Origin: Bradyrhizobium sp. AZCC 1610 | GTDB taxonomy: Bacteria > Pseudomonadota > Alphaproteobacteria > Rhizobiales > Xanthobacteraceae | Reading direction: 5' to 3' | NCBI RefSeq assembly: GCF_036924515.1 | Contig: NZ_JAZHRR010000001.1 | Location: 3,381,001-3,445,000 of the forward strand | Length of the DNA stretch: 64,000 nucleotides | Part shown: positions 24,165 through 32,132 of the stretch, in pieces | Numbering within the stretch: the stretch's first letter is position 1 | How the letters are laid out: each line of letters begins with the position of its first letter | The notes under the pieces: model-generated | Told to the model about the DNA's origin: nothing | Database searches by the model: none | Seen by the model: only the letters and a program-made list of their open reading frames with translations | Position numbers and translations under genes: made by a program

Positions 24165-24204
24165 GTCATTCCGGGGCGCATCGGAGATACGAACCCGGAA
24201 TGAC
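24165..24204. repeat. Short inverted repeat between queA and ppiB
   Basis: GTCATTCCGGGG at the left is answered by CCCGGAATGAC at the right. This GTCATTCCGGG/CCCGGAATGAC hairpin is a frequent intergenic element in Bradyrhizobium. Confidence 0.65.
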
Positions 24205-24213
24205 AGCGGCAAA

Positions 24214-24678
24214 TCAAGCCTCGTCGAGCGCCATCCGCGCTTTCACGATCTTGTCCGGATTCTGCACCGGCTCGCCGCGCTTGATCTTGTCGACGTTCTC
24301 CATCCCCGAGCTGACCTTGCCCCAGACCGTGTACTGGCCGTTGAGGAATGACGCATCGTCGAAGCAGATGAAGAACTGGCTGTCGCCGGAATCCGGGCTC
24401 GCGGCGCGGGCCATCGAGGTGGTGCCGCGCACATGCGGTTCCTTGTTGAATTCGGCCTTCAGCTTCTTGCCGGAGCCACCAGTGCCGGTGCCGTGCGGGC
24501 AACCGGTCTGCGCCATGAAGCCTTCGATGACGCGGTGGAACACGATGCCGTCGTAAAATCCCTCGCGCACCAGTTCCTTGATCCGGGCGACGTGGCCCGG
24601 CGCCAGGTCGGGGCGCATTTCGATGGTGACGGGGCCCTGGGTGGTTTCAAGGATCAAAGTATTTTCTGTATCAGCCAT
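24214..24678 (-). CDS. ppiB: Cytoplasmic peptidyl-prolyl cis-trans isomerase (cyclophilin)
   Basis: The 154-residue product has cyclophilin motifs: FHRVIEGFMAQTGCP with the catalytic Arg of FHR, GTTSMARAASPDSGDSQFFI, and a C-terminal NGQYTVWGKV. It has no signal peptide, unlike the paralogue at 25099, so it acts in the cytoplasm. Its start overlaps the end of the upstream secreted protein by 25 bases, which indicates one operon: coaD, secreted PPIase, secreted hypothetical, ppiB, queA. Confidence 0.92.
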   Translation of the reverse strand: MADTENTLILETTQGPVTIEMRPDLAPGHVARIKELVREGFYDGIVFHRVIEGFMAQTGCPHGTGTGGSGKKLKAEFNKEPHVRGTTSMARAASPDSGDSQFFICFDDASFLNGQYTVWGKVSSGMENVDKIKRGEPVQNPDKIVKARMALDEA

Positions 24679-25094
24679 GCTCGTTTCTCTTCCGGTTTGG
24701 GTGGACGTTTGCGGGTTCTGAAAGTGACCGCGAAAGGCCGGCCGGCAACCGCACCGCCCAGTCCCTCGGTAAATGGCAACGGCGTACAGCGTTGCAATGT
24801 TTCCATGACGGCAGTCCGGTACGCAACCCGGTCATTATCGCTGGGGTTTCCGGATTCATAGGTAATCCTGGGTTGACCGAGAATGGCGCCTTCGCGGTTG
24901 AAACTGACGACAACGGTGATGTCCATCGGGTTGGCGCGCGAATAAGACGGCGGCTGCCAGCACGAATACAGTTTGGCGAAGACGTCCTTGAGGGTATCGA
25001 TCTGCTGTGGCTGAGCCGATGCATGCGCCACCGGCGCAAGCCACAACAGAACGGCGGCAAACCAGATGGACGGCTTGCGGCGCGCCGAAATCAT
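24654..25094 (-). CDS. Secreted protein, TonB-C-terminal-like
   Basis: The 146-residue product has a signal peptide (MISARRKPSIWFAAVLLW, cleavage near ASAQ). A domain with MDITVVVSFNREGAILGQPRI follows, the beta-hairpin pattern of TonB C-terminal/energy-transducer-like domains, then AVMETLQRCTPLPF. No transmembrane anchor is present besides the signal peptide. It lies between two cyclophilin genes with a five-base gap upstream and an overlap downstream, so it is expressed with them. A role in envelope protein folding is only a guess. Confidence 0.75.
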   Translation of the reverse strand: MISARRKPSIWFAAVLLWLAPVAHASAQPQQIDTLKDVFAKLYSCWQPPSYSRANPMDITVVVSFNREGAILGQPRITYESGNPSDNDRVAYRTAVMETLQRCTPLPFTEGLGGAVAGRPFAVTFRTRKRPPKPEEKRAWLIQKIL

Positions 25095-25098
25095 CGCC

Positions 25099-25641
25099 TC
25101 ACTTGACGTCGGATGCGACCTGCACCTTCACCATCTTGTCGGGATCGGCGACGGGTTCGCCGCGCTTGATCTTGTCGACCACATCCATCCCCGCCACCAC
25201 TTCGCCGATCACGGTGTACTTGCCGTTCAGCGACGCGCCTTCCGCGAACATGATGAAGAACTGCGAATTGGCTGAATTGGGATCGCTCGTTCGAGCCATG
25301 CCGACGATGCCGCGCTTGTACGGCACGTTGGAGAATTCGGCCGCCAGGTTCGGATGTTTCGAACCGCCGGTGCCGTTGAAATTCTTGCCGTCGCCGGTCT
25401 GCGCCATGAATCCCTCGATCACGCGATGGAACGGCACGTTGTTGTAATAGCCCTCGCGCGCCAAGAGCTTGATGCGCTCGGCATGCTGGGGCGCGAGGTC
25501 GTTCCGCAGCTTGATCACGATGCGGCCCTTGGTGGTGTCGATCACGATCGCATTCGCCTTGTCGAGATTGGCGGGCAGCGGCTGGGCGATCGCGGGAGCC
25601 ACAAGGAAAAGCGCGGCGAGAACGGCGAGAATTCGGATCAT
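25099..25641 (-). CDS. Secreted peptidyl-prolyl cis-trans isomerase
   Basis: The 180-residue product has a signal peptide (MIRILAVLAALFLVAPAIA) and a cyclophilin domain. Motifs are VPFHRVIEGFMAQTGDG, KRGIVGMARTSDPNSANSQFF and NGKYTVIGEVVAG. It catalyses proline isomerisation in the periplasm. It is about 50% like the cytoplasmic copy downstream by eye, consistent with an old tandem duplication. It follows coaD by about 60 bases on the same strand. Confidence 0.92.
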   Translation of the reverse strand: MIRILAVLAALFLVAPAIAQPLPANLDKANAIVIDTTKGRIVIKLRNDLAPQHAERIKLLAREGYYNNVPFHRVIEGFMAQTGDGKNFNGTGGSKHPNLAAEFSNVPYKRGIVGMARTSDPNSANSQFFIMFAEGASLNGKYTVIGEVVAGMDVVDKIKRGEPVADPDKMVKVQVASDVK

Positions 25642-25701
25642 GAAAGCTCCGGATCGAGAGGTCGGGACGACGGATGCGGTGAGCGTGCTATTGCGAGAAC
25701 G

Positions 25702-26199
25702 CTATTGCGAGAACTTGGCCTTCAGGCTCGCGGCAATCTGGGGCGGCACGAAGGCGGAGAAGTCGCCGCCCATCCCGGCGATCTGGCGCACCAGCGTGGC
25801 GGTGATCGGGCGGACGGCCGGCGACGCCGGAACGAATACCGTGTGCACCTCCGGCGCCATGGCCTCGTTCATGCCGGCAAGCTGCATTTCGTAGTCCATA
25901 TCGGTTCCGTCGCGCAGTCCGCGAATCATGATCGTAGCGCCGACCTGCCGCGCCGCAGCGACGGTGAGGTTGTCGTAGGTGGTGCAGTCGAAGGCGCAGC
26001 CTGCCTGTTGTGCGATCGGCTCACATACCGCCCGAACCATGTCCAGCCGCTCCTCGGTCGAGAACAGCGGCTTTTTGCCGGAATGGACACCGATGGCGAC
26101 AATCAGGCGGTCGCACAGCGTCACGGCGTGCCGGAGCACGTCCAGATGGCCGTTGGTGATGGGATCAAATGAACCGGGATAGAGCGCGATACGGGGCAT
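25702..26199 (-). CDS. coaD: Phosphopantetheine adenylyltransferase
   Basis: The 165-residue product makes dephospho-CoA from phosphopantetheine and ATP, the fourth step of CoA synthesis. The nucleotidyltransferase motif [12 protein letters not shown] is at residues 8-19. [20 protein letters not shown] and the C-terminal [14 protein letters not shown] are family landmarks. Length is typical (about 165). It heads the minus-strand operon that continues through the cyclophilins to queA. Confidence 0.95.
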   Translation of the reverse strand: MPRIALYPGSFDPITNGHLDVLRHAVTLCDRLIVAIGVHSGKKPLFSTEERLDMVRAVCEPIAQQAGCAFDCTTYDNLTVAAARQVGATIMIRGLRDGTDMDYEMQLAGMNEAMAPEVHTVFVPASPAVRPITATLVRQIAGMGGDFSAFVPPQIAASLKAKFSQ

Positions 26200-26213
26200 A
26201 GACCCCTCCTACC

Positions 26214-26267
26214 CCGCCCCGGGCGGCCCGGCAAGCCGGACCCGGTTCCCTGCCGGGGCGGCTTTTT
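26214..26267 (+). terminator. Long hairpin with T-run upstream of coaD
   Basis: CCGCCCCGG (26214-26222) pairs with CCGGGGCGG (26253-26261), with a second small hairpin (GGCCCGGCAAGCCGGACC region) in the loop and TTTTT after it. It points along the plus strand, opposite to coaD, and could stop antisense transcription through the coaD operon. Confidence 0.6.
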
Positions 26268-26474
26268 ATTTCAGGTCGGCCAATGAACCAGTCTTGGGGC
26301 CCGAGCGTCGCCTTGGGCGAGCCGCCAATGTTTCGTCCGCCACTGGCCGACGAAACAAAACTCGGCCCGGACGAAACCATTTTCGGGGTTGGCGAAGACA
26401 GCCGGAAACTTGCGCTGGCTACAAGTCCATCCAACGAAACGACGGGCCGCCAAGGCCCATGACAGGGGACCGTC

Positions 26475-26732
26475 ATGATCAAGGCTTTTTCCGCAATCGC
26501 TGCTGCTGCGTTCATTGCCGCCGCGCTGACCGTATTGCCCGGCTTTGCCCCCCAGGTCGAAGCCAGCGTGCCGCAGGCGCTTGCCAAGGGTGACCGCCTG
26601 GATATCCGCACCGTCGGCAAGGATTGCTCGCAGCAGGCCTGGCCGAATTTCGAAGCTTCCTGCCTCCGCGCCGCCGGCTCCAAGTCGGTGGTGAGGGAAG
26701 CCCGCCTGGTGACCGCCGACCGCACCCCGTAA
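26475..26732 (+). CDS. Secreted small hypothetical protein
   Basis: The 85-residue product has a signal peptide (MIKAFSAIAAAAFIAAAL, cleavage near VEAS). The mature part is about 55 residues with two cysteines (KDCSQQAWPNFEASCLR), likely disulfide-bonded in the periplasm. Short proteins with DRLDIR...DCSQQAWPNFEASCLR are widespread in Bradyrhizobium, in my recollection. AGGGGA precedes the start. No function is known. Confidence 0.7.
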   Translation: MIKAFSAIAAAAFIAAALTVLPGFAPQVEASVPQALAKGDRLDIRTVGKDCSQQAWPNFEASCLRAAGSKSVVREARLVTADRTP

Positions 26733-26774
26733 CGGCAAGATTTTCGTTCCGACCACCTCCAAGGAACCGCATTG

Positions 26775-26805
26775 ATGGCGAGTAGGGATGCCCCCCGCTC
26801 GCCAT
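26775..26805 (+). terminator. Hairpin terminator of the small secreted gene
   Basis: ATGGCGAG (26775-26782) pairs with CTCGCCAT (26798-26805) and is followed by TTGCGTT. The T-tract is weak. Confidence 0.5.
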
Positions 26806-26821
26806 TTGCGTTCTGAGCGCC

Positions 26822-27163
26822 TCAGGCGCGCGATCTCGTCTTGCCGGAAGATCGCGTCGCGCGGCCGTCTGCCGTCCCCGGATTGTCGACGCGCTTGAGC
26901 ACCGATGTCACGACGTACCGGCGGGCGGGATGGATGCTTTCCGATATCTCGAACAGGCGGCCGTGCGAATCCAGATATCGGCGGAGCACTTCGAGCACAG
27001 CCGATCCTGCGTCTGCGCCCAGAGCTTTGGCAAACTCGTTCGGCACAACGGCTGCCGCAACGGTCTGATGCAATTCGCATTCGAGCAGTTCTCGCGGTCG
27101 GCGCGCTCTCTTAGAACGAGTTCGGCCTTCGCAGGCCGCGCTTGACGGATTGGTACATACCAA
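26822..27163 (-). pseudogene. GntR-family regulator reduced to its UTRA domain
   Basis: Residues from about 30 on read EFAKALGADAGSAVLEVLRRY, then LDSHGRLFEISESIHPARRY and VVTSVLKR. This is the C-terminal half of a UTRA effector domain. The winged-helix DNA-binding half (about 70 residues) and the first part of UTRA are missing: the remnant reaches the start region of the divergent lyase gene with no room for them. The palindrome typical of a GntR target remains next to it. Residues at the start of the frame make no domain sense. It is most likely an inactive remnant. Confidence 0.6.
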
Positions 27164-27164
27164 T
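27149..27164. promoter_or_regulatory. GntR-type operator in the lyase promoter
   Basis: ATTGGTA-CA-TACCAAT is a perfect 7-bp-armed palindrome between the GntR relic and the lyase gene. TTGACG at 27142-27147 could be the -35 box, which would place the palindrome in the -35/-10 spacer. Confidence 0.6.
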
Positions 27165-27201
27165 CAGATGGCCGGACATATTAACGGGAGGAAAGAAGCG
27201 C

Positions 27202-28551
27202 GTGGCCAGCACCATCTTCGACAGCGCCCTCTATCGCGACGTTTTCTCGACGCCGGCCATGCGGGCGGTGTTTTCTGACGACGCCCAGCTCCGGGCCTAT
27301 GTGCAGGCCGAAGTGGCGCTTGCCACGGCCCAGGGCGAAGCCGGCGTGATTCCGCAGGAGGCGGCACAGGCGATTGCGCGCCAGGCCCTGACGATCGCGC
27401 TAGATAGCGAGCAGTTGAAACGCGACACCGAGAATGTCGGCTATCCCATCGTCGGCCTGGTGCGCCAGCTCTCGCAGCACCTCGGCGAAGCCGGCCGCTA
27501 CGTGCATTGGGGCGCGACCACCCAGGACATTATGGATACGGCGACCGTGCTGCAACTGCGCGAAGCGGTTGCGCTGATCGAAGCCCAGCTCGTCGAGGTC
27601 ATGGCCACGCTCGCCGATCTCGCACGCCTCCATCGCGATACGCCGATGGCAGGGCGAACCCATCTTCAGCAGGCGCTGCCGATCACGTTCGGGCACAAGG
27701 CAGCGATCTGGCTCTCGGCGCTGCAGCGCTCCGCCGATCGGCTCGAACAAGCCAAGCCTCGCGCGCTTCAGGCGCAGCTCGGCGGCGCGGTGGGAACGCT
27801 GGCTTCACTCGGCACGCGCGGACTGGATGTGCGTGCCGCCTACGCGCGCGCTCTCGGTCTCGCCGAACCCGACATCACCTGGCACGTCGCCCGCGACGGG
27901 CTGGTCGAACTGGTCCAGACGCTTGCCGTGATCTGCGGCGCGCTCGGCAAGATCGGCTATGACGTCATGATCCTGATGGCGACCGAGATCGGCGAGGTAT
28001 TCGAACCCTTCGCCTCGCATCGCGGCGCATCCTCGACCATGCCGCAAAAGCGCAATCCGATCTCGTCGGAAATTCTGCTGGCGAACGCGAAAATGTCCCG
28101 CGACGCCGCTTCGCTGATGCTCGATGCCATGGTGCAGGATCTCGAGCGCGCCACCGGGCCCTGGCACTGCGAATGGCTCGCATTGCCCCAGACCTGTCTT
28201 CTCACCGCCGGGTCGCTCGCACAGGCGCAATTCATGCTTTCCGGCCTGATCGTCGATCAGGCGGCGATGAAGCGAAACCTCGATTCCACGCGCGGGCTGA
28301 TCGTGGCCGAAGCGGTCATGATGGGGCTCGCGCCCACGCTTGGCCGTCAGCTTGCGCATGACGAGGTCTATGCCGCCTGCCGCGATGCGTTCGACCGTGG
28401 CGACGCGCTTCTTGAGGCATTGCTAAGGCGCGCGGCGATCGCATCCGCCTTGCCGCGCGATCAGCTCGCCGCCTTGTGCGAGCCGTCCAACTATCTCGGC
28501 ACGGCCGGCGAGATGGTGGACCGCGTGCTCGCGCGTCACATCAAACGATAA
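27202..28551 (+). CDS. Fumarase/aspartase-superfamily lyase, PcaB-like
   Basis: The 449-residue product has the three superfamily regions: GRYVHWGATTQDIMDTA, MAGRTHLQQALPITFGHK and the signature GASSTMPQKRNPIS near residue 280. The LYRDVFSTPAMRAVFSD opening and the long C-terminal helix bundle resemble 3-carboxy-cis,cis-muconate cycloisomerase and adenylosuccinate-lyase-like paralogues. Substrate cannot be read from sequence. The GTG at 27202 follows GGGAGG by nine bases; the frame is open further upstream through the operator, so the later start is preferred. A GntR relic is divergent. Confidence 0.85.
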   Translation: MASTIFDSALYRDVFSTPAMRAVFSDDAQLRAYVQAEVALATAQGEAGVIPQEAAQAIARQALTIALDSEQLKRDTENVGYPIVGLVRQLSQHLGEAGRYVHWGATTQDIMDTATVLQLREAVALIEAQLVEVMATLADLARLHRDTPMAGRTHLQQALPITFGHKAAIWLSALQRSADRLEQAKPRALQAQLGGAVGTLASLGTRGLDVRAAYARALGLAEPDITWHVARDGLVELVQTLAVICGALGKIGYDVMILMATEIGEVFEPFASHRGASSTMPQKRNPISSEILLANAKMSRDAASLMLDAMVQDLERATGPWHCEWLALPQTCLLTAGSLAQAQFMLSGLIVDQAAMKRNLDSTRGLIVAEAVMMGLAPTLGRQLAHDEVYAACRDAFDRGDALLEALLRRAAIASALPRDQLAALCEPSNYLGTAGEMVDRVLARHIKR

Positions 28552-28578
28552 GCTTACCTGGAGTATTGCGAGGGCCGA

Positions 28579-29049
28579 TTATCTGTATTCCGTCGCATAT
28601 TCGCGGGCGATCTCGTTGATCTGCTCCCGAGTCAGCTGCTTTGGGGGGACCCCGGGCGGATTGCAGGTGTCGCGGAAGAAACCGTCCAAGCCGGCAGGCG
28701 CCATGATCCAGAGCAGGAGTAGTTCGCGATCGGGATTGGCGAACCCATGCCAAGCATTCCTGGGGATGAATATCGTTCCGCCCTTCTCGAAAGGATGTCG
28801 TACATCGTTCAATGTGAAAATTCCGCTGCCTTCCAGAACGTAGAAGGCTTCATCCATCCGCAAGTGTCGGTGGATCGGAATGCCCGTACCGACCGGCACC
28901 TGCTGAGTCCCCAAGGCAAGACTGTCCGAGCCTGTGGCGGGACCGACCTTGATGAAGATATTGCCGGCGTCGCGAAAATGAACCAGATGTTCGCCCTCGG
29001 TGGCGCCGAGCACATATCCCTCTGACGCCGCGGTCTGAGCCTGGGTCAT
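28579..29049 (-). CDS. Cupin-domain protein
   Basis: The 156-residue product is a single cupin. Motif 1 is GIPIHRHLRMDEAFYVLEGSG, with His-His-Glu metal ligands, and motif 2 is FIPRNAWHGFANPD with the His. GGAGG lies upstream of the ATG. The C-terminus (PPKQLTREQINEIAREYATEY) is a helix seen in small-molecule dioxygenase- or isomerase-like cupins. It lies convergent to the lyase gene, 27 bases apart. Substrate unknown. Confidence 0.85.
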   Translation of the reverse strand: MTQAQTAASEGYVLGATEGEHLVHFRDAGNIFIKVGPATGSDSLALGTQQVPVGTGIPIHRHLRMDEAFYVLEGSGIFTLNDVRHPFEKGGTIFIPRNAWHGFANPDRELLLLWIMAPAGLDGFFRDTCNPPGVPPKQLTREQINEIAREYATEYR

Positions 29050-29183
29050 GCTGATCCTCCGATCCGATGGACTTGGATGGTATCATTCAGCACCTCATGC
29101 ACTTCACGGTAAACTGAGACCCGCCAAAGGGCCTTTGTGCTAGTCTCGTCACCGCAGGTTCTGCGTGTGTGCGGTCCAGAAGC

Positions 29184-30779
29184 ATGCCAAAGGAACCAAA
29201 AAAGCTACGGGTCTTTACCGAGCGTGGTTGGCTGATTGCGCTGGCCGTCGTGGTGGGGATGTTGCTCGGCTTGGCCGGCCCCACCTCTGCACAGTTCTTT
29301 AATTTCGGCGGATATCAGCAGCGGCCACAACCGCAACGTGGCGGCGGCTGGTTTGGTAACGAACAACGCGGTGGCGGCTGGTTTGGTAACGAGCAGCAAC
29401 CACAGCGCGGTGGTGGCTGGTTTGGTAACGACATGTCGCCGCACCAGCCGAACCAGGAGTACGCACCGCCGCCTCGTTCGTATGGGCGGCAAGCGCCTCC
29501 GGCGCCGCGCGAGGATTTTTCAAAGGCGCCGCCGCCCGAGAAACGCAACACCGTACCGGAACGCCACATTCTTGTGCTCGGTGACGCCATGGCGGACTGG
29601 CTCGCCTATGGGCTTGAGAACGTCTATGCCGATCAGCCTGAAATGGGGGTGATCCGCAAACACAAGACAGTCTCCGGCCTGATCAAGTATCAGCCGAAGG
29701 GCGATCCAGCCAATTGGGCGGCCGCCGCCAAAGGCATTCTCGCCACCGAAAAAGCGGACGCCATTGTCGTCATGCTCGGGCTTGATGACCGCGTCGCTAT
29801 CCGCGAGCCGGCGGTCGATAAATCCGACAATAAACCGGGGGACATGAAGGACGCCAAGGCCAAACCTGATGGCAAGCCTTCGAGCGCAAAGCCCGCGGCG
29901 AAGCCCGATGGCGCAACCAAGGTGACGGATGCCGAATTGTCGCCAGACGATGCCGCCGAAAACAGTGACGCGCGGTCGGTTATAGGACCGGAGAAGAGCG
30001 CGCGCTCGCCGAACGACCTCCATGAGTTTCGCGAGAAACGCTGGGTCGAACTCTACATGCAAAAGATCGAGGAGATGATCGGCGTACTCAAGTCCAGGGG
30101 TGTGCCAGTGCTGTGGGTGGGTCTGCCGGCGGTACGCGGCACCAAGGCGACCGCCGACACGGCGTTTCTGAATACGCTCTATCGCGATGCGGCAGGCAAG
30201 GCCGGCATTACCTATGTCGATGTCTGGGACGGATTTGTCGATGAAACCGGCCGCTTTTTACAGCAAGGCCCCGATTTCGAAGGGCAGACCCGCCGGCTGC
30301 GCTCCTACGATGGCGTGTACTTCACCAGGGCCGGCGCGCTTAAGCTCGCGCATTATGCCGAGCGTGAAATCAACCGGCTGTTGGCTGCGCGTTCCGCGCC
30401 GATTGTGCTGCCCACCGAACCGGCAACGCCCGACGCCAGTGCGCGGCCGGATCAGCCGGCACCGCGTCCGCTGGCCGGGCCGATCGTTCCCTTGACGGCC
30501 TCCTCCGTCGGCACGGATCAATTGCTCGGCGGTCCGGGGTCACGGACGGTGACGATGGATGCGCAAGCAGCGCGGGTCTTGATCACAGGCGAGCCTTTGT
30601 CGGCGCCAGCCGGTCGCGCCGACGATTTTGCCTGGCCGCGACGCGAAATTGGACGCGAAGGGACCAAGGGTGAGACGCCAGTGGCATCGACATCGCTCGA
30701 TGCCAACGCACGGGCGCCAGCGGCGGCGCTAAAGCCGAAAAAGCAACGCCCCCAGCGTGGGACCAACAATCGCTTTTGA
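29184..30779 (+). CDS. DUF459/SGNH-like secreted protein with Gly-Trp-Phe repeats
   Basis: The 531-residue product has an N-terminal anchor or signal (WLIALAVVVGMLLGLAG). A low-complexity region follows with three GGGWFGN(E/D) repeats at residues of about 50-90. The hydrolase domain begins HILVLGDAMADWLAYGLE (residues of about 130-148). The GDS Ser of SGNH hydrolases is Ala here, a departure also known in DUF459. A Lys/Asp-rich linker follows (AKAKPDGKPSSAKPAAKPDG) and then the rest of the fold (LWVGLPAVRG, TYVDVWDGFVD, YFTRAGALKLAHY). It may act in envelope or cellulose/peptidoglycan processes. Confidence 0.75.
   Translation: MPKEPKKLRVFTERGWLIALAVVVGMLLGLAGPTSAQFFNFGGYQQRPQPQRGGGWFGNEQRGGGWFGNEQQPQRGGGWFGNDMSPHQPNQEYAPPPRSYGRQAPPAPREDFSKAPPPEKRNTVPERHILVLGDAMADWLAYGLENVYADQPEMGVIRKHKTVSGLIKYQPKGDPANWAAAAKGILATEKADAIVVMLGLDDRVAIREPAVDKSDNKPGDMKDAKAKPDGKPSSAKPAAKPDGATKVTDAELSPDDAAENSDARSVIGPEKSARSPNDLHEFREKRWVELYMQKIEEMIGVLKSRGVPVLWVGLPAVRGTKATADTAFLNTLYRDAAGKAGITYVDVWDGFVDETGRFLQQGPDFEGQTRRLRSYDGVYFTRAGALKLAHYAEREINRLLAARSAPIVLPTEPATPDASARPDQPAPRPLAGPIVPLTASSVGTDQLLGGPGSRTVTMDAQAARVLITGEPLSAPAGRADDFAWPRREIGREGTKGETPVASTSLDANARAPAAALKPKKQRPQRGTNNRF
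29336..29440 (+). repeat. In-gene tandem repeat encoding GGGWFGN units
   Basis: Three imperfect copies of a unit of about 30 bases (GGCGGCTGGTTTGGTAACGA and variants) encode RGGGWFGNE(Q/D) in the DUF459 gene. The nucleotide differences between copies are mostly silent. Confidence 0.8.
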
Positions 30780-31065
30780 CGGTTCCCAGGAAATGGCCGA
30801 AAGCCTGTTTCGGTGCATAGCTGTGTGCGGCTTCGGGAACCCAGATGTGGCTCAATGACAACACTGGCATGAAATCGCGTGATTGATGCCGTAATCGCTC
30901 TCGTCCGACTTGTATCTGCCACCATTGGATTGCGACCCTTGCGTGTCGAATTCGGTAGGTGGGGTACGATATGTTTTCCATCATCTGTGCCAGAACTTCG
31001 TTCGTCGACATCAAAGCAAGCCTCATTCGCATTAGCGCGCCTTTTGGTTCGGCCTCTGGGCGAGC

Positions 31066-32085
31066 ATGAAGCGCCGCGCGTTCATTTCTGTTCTCGGCGG
31101 TATCGCTTCACGATTGTGGTCCCGCGGCCGCATCATTATTTTCGCGATGGCCGCATTGGTGCTTCTGCCGATCGAGGTCAGCGACGCGGGCTGGCTGTCG
31201 GACGTCTTCAAAGGCTCGTCAAAACAAGCCAAAGCGCCAAAACAAGGCAAGCCGTCAAAGCACGTCACTTCGCGCAAGCCAGCCACTTTGGCGAAGCGAG
31301 CCGCCTCGCCAAAGCGCCGCACCGTAAGGCTTGCGGCCTTGGGGCCGGTCGGCTTGCCCTCTGCCGCTTTCAAGCCGGCCACACCCCTGTGCGATCCCTC
31401 CAGGTTCCGGATCATTCTGGATGTGGGACATACCGCCGAATCAGAAGGCGCGATCAGCGCCCGCAACGTCTCTGAGTTTGTCTTCAATCTGCGCCTTGCG
31501 AAGCGGATCGAGGAGAAGTTGAAGGCCGAGGGCTTTACTGAAACCAGGTTGCTCCTGACCGAGGGCAAGGCCAGGCGCAGCCTCGTCAAACGCGTCGACA
31601 CTGCCAACAATCTGGCCGCGGATCTCTTCCTGTCGATCCACCATGACTCCGTGCCCAACAAATTCCTCGAGGACTGGGAGTTCGAGGGAAAGAAAAGCCG
31701 CTTCAGCGACCGCTTCAGCGGATATTCCGTCTTCGTCTCCCGCAACAATCCGGACTTCAAGACGAGCTTCGCCTTCGCCGAACTGATCGGCAAGGAGATG
31801 AAGGCCCAGGGCCTTGATTATGCCAGGCAATATACCCAGGCCATCATGGGCCGGCACCAGCGTCCGCTGCTGAACAAGGAAACCGGCGTCTATCGCTACG
31901 ACGAGCTCATCGTGCTGAGAAAGACCCAGATGCCCGCCGTCCTGCTGGAAGCGGGCTCGATCATCAACCGGGACGAAGAACTCAAGATGAGTTCGCCTGA
32001 ACGCCAGGACATCATCAGCAGCGGTGTCACAGCGGCGGTGAAGGAATTCTGTGAACCTCGATGGGGCATCCTCGGTCCGCTCTGA
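31066..32085 (+). CDS. N-acetylmuramoyl-L-alanine amidase
   Basis: The 339-residue product has an N-terminal hydrophobic segment (IIIFAMAALVLLPIEVSDA), then a Lys/Ala-rich linker of about 60 residues. An Amidase_3 domain follows with zinc ligands His (ILDVGHTAESEG), Glu (NVSEFVFN) and His (LSIHHDS), and the catalytic Glu (AVLLEAGSI). It cleaves the bond between muramic acid and the stem peptide in the periplasm. The basic linker may bind DNA or wall polymers. It is not in an obvious division operon. Confidence 0.88.
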   Translation: MKRRAFISVLGGIASRLWSRGRIIIFAMAALVLLPIEVSDAGWLSDVFKGSSKQAKAPKQGKPSKHVTSRKPATLAKRAASPKRRTVRLAALGPVGLPSAAFKPATPLCDPSRFRIILDVGHTAESEGAISARNVSEFVFNLRLAKRIEEKLKAEGFTETRLLLTEGKARRSLVKRVDTANNLAADLFLSIHHDSVPNKFLEDWEFEGKKSRFSDRFSGYSVFVSRNNPDFKTSFAFAELIGKEMKAQGLDYARQYTQAIMGRHQRPLLNKETGVYRYDELIVLRKTQMPAVLLEAGSIINRDEELKMSSPERQDIISSGVTAAVKEFCEPRWGILGPL

Positions 32086-32132
32086 TGGCGGGGCGGCGGC
32101 CCCTCCTCGCATCCGGATCCGATCTGCCGACT

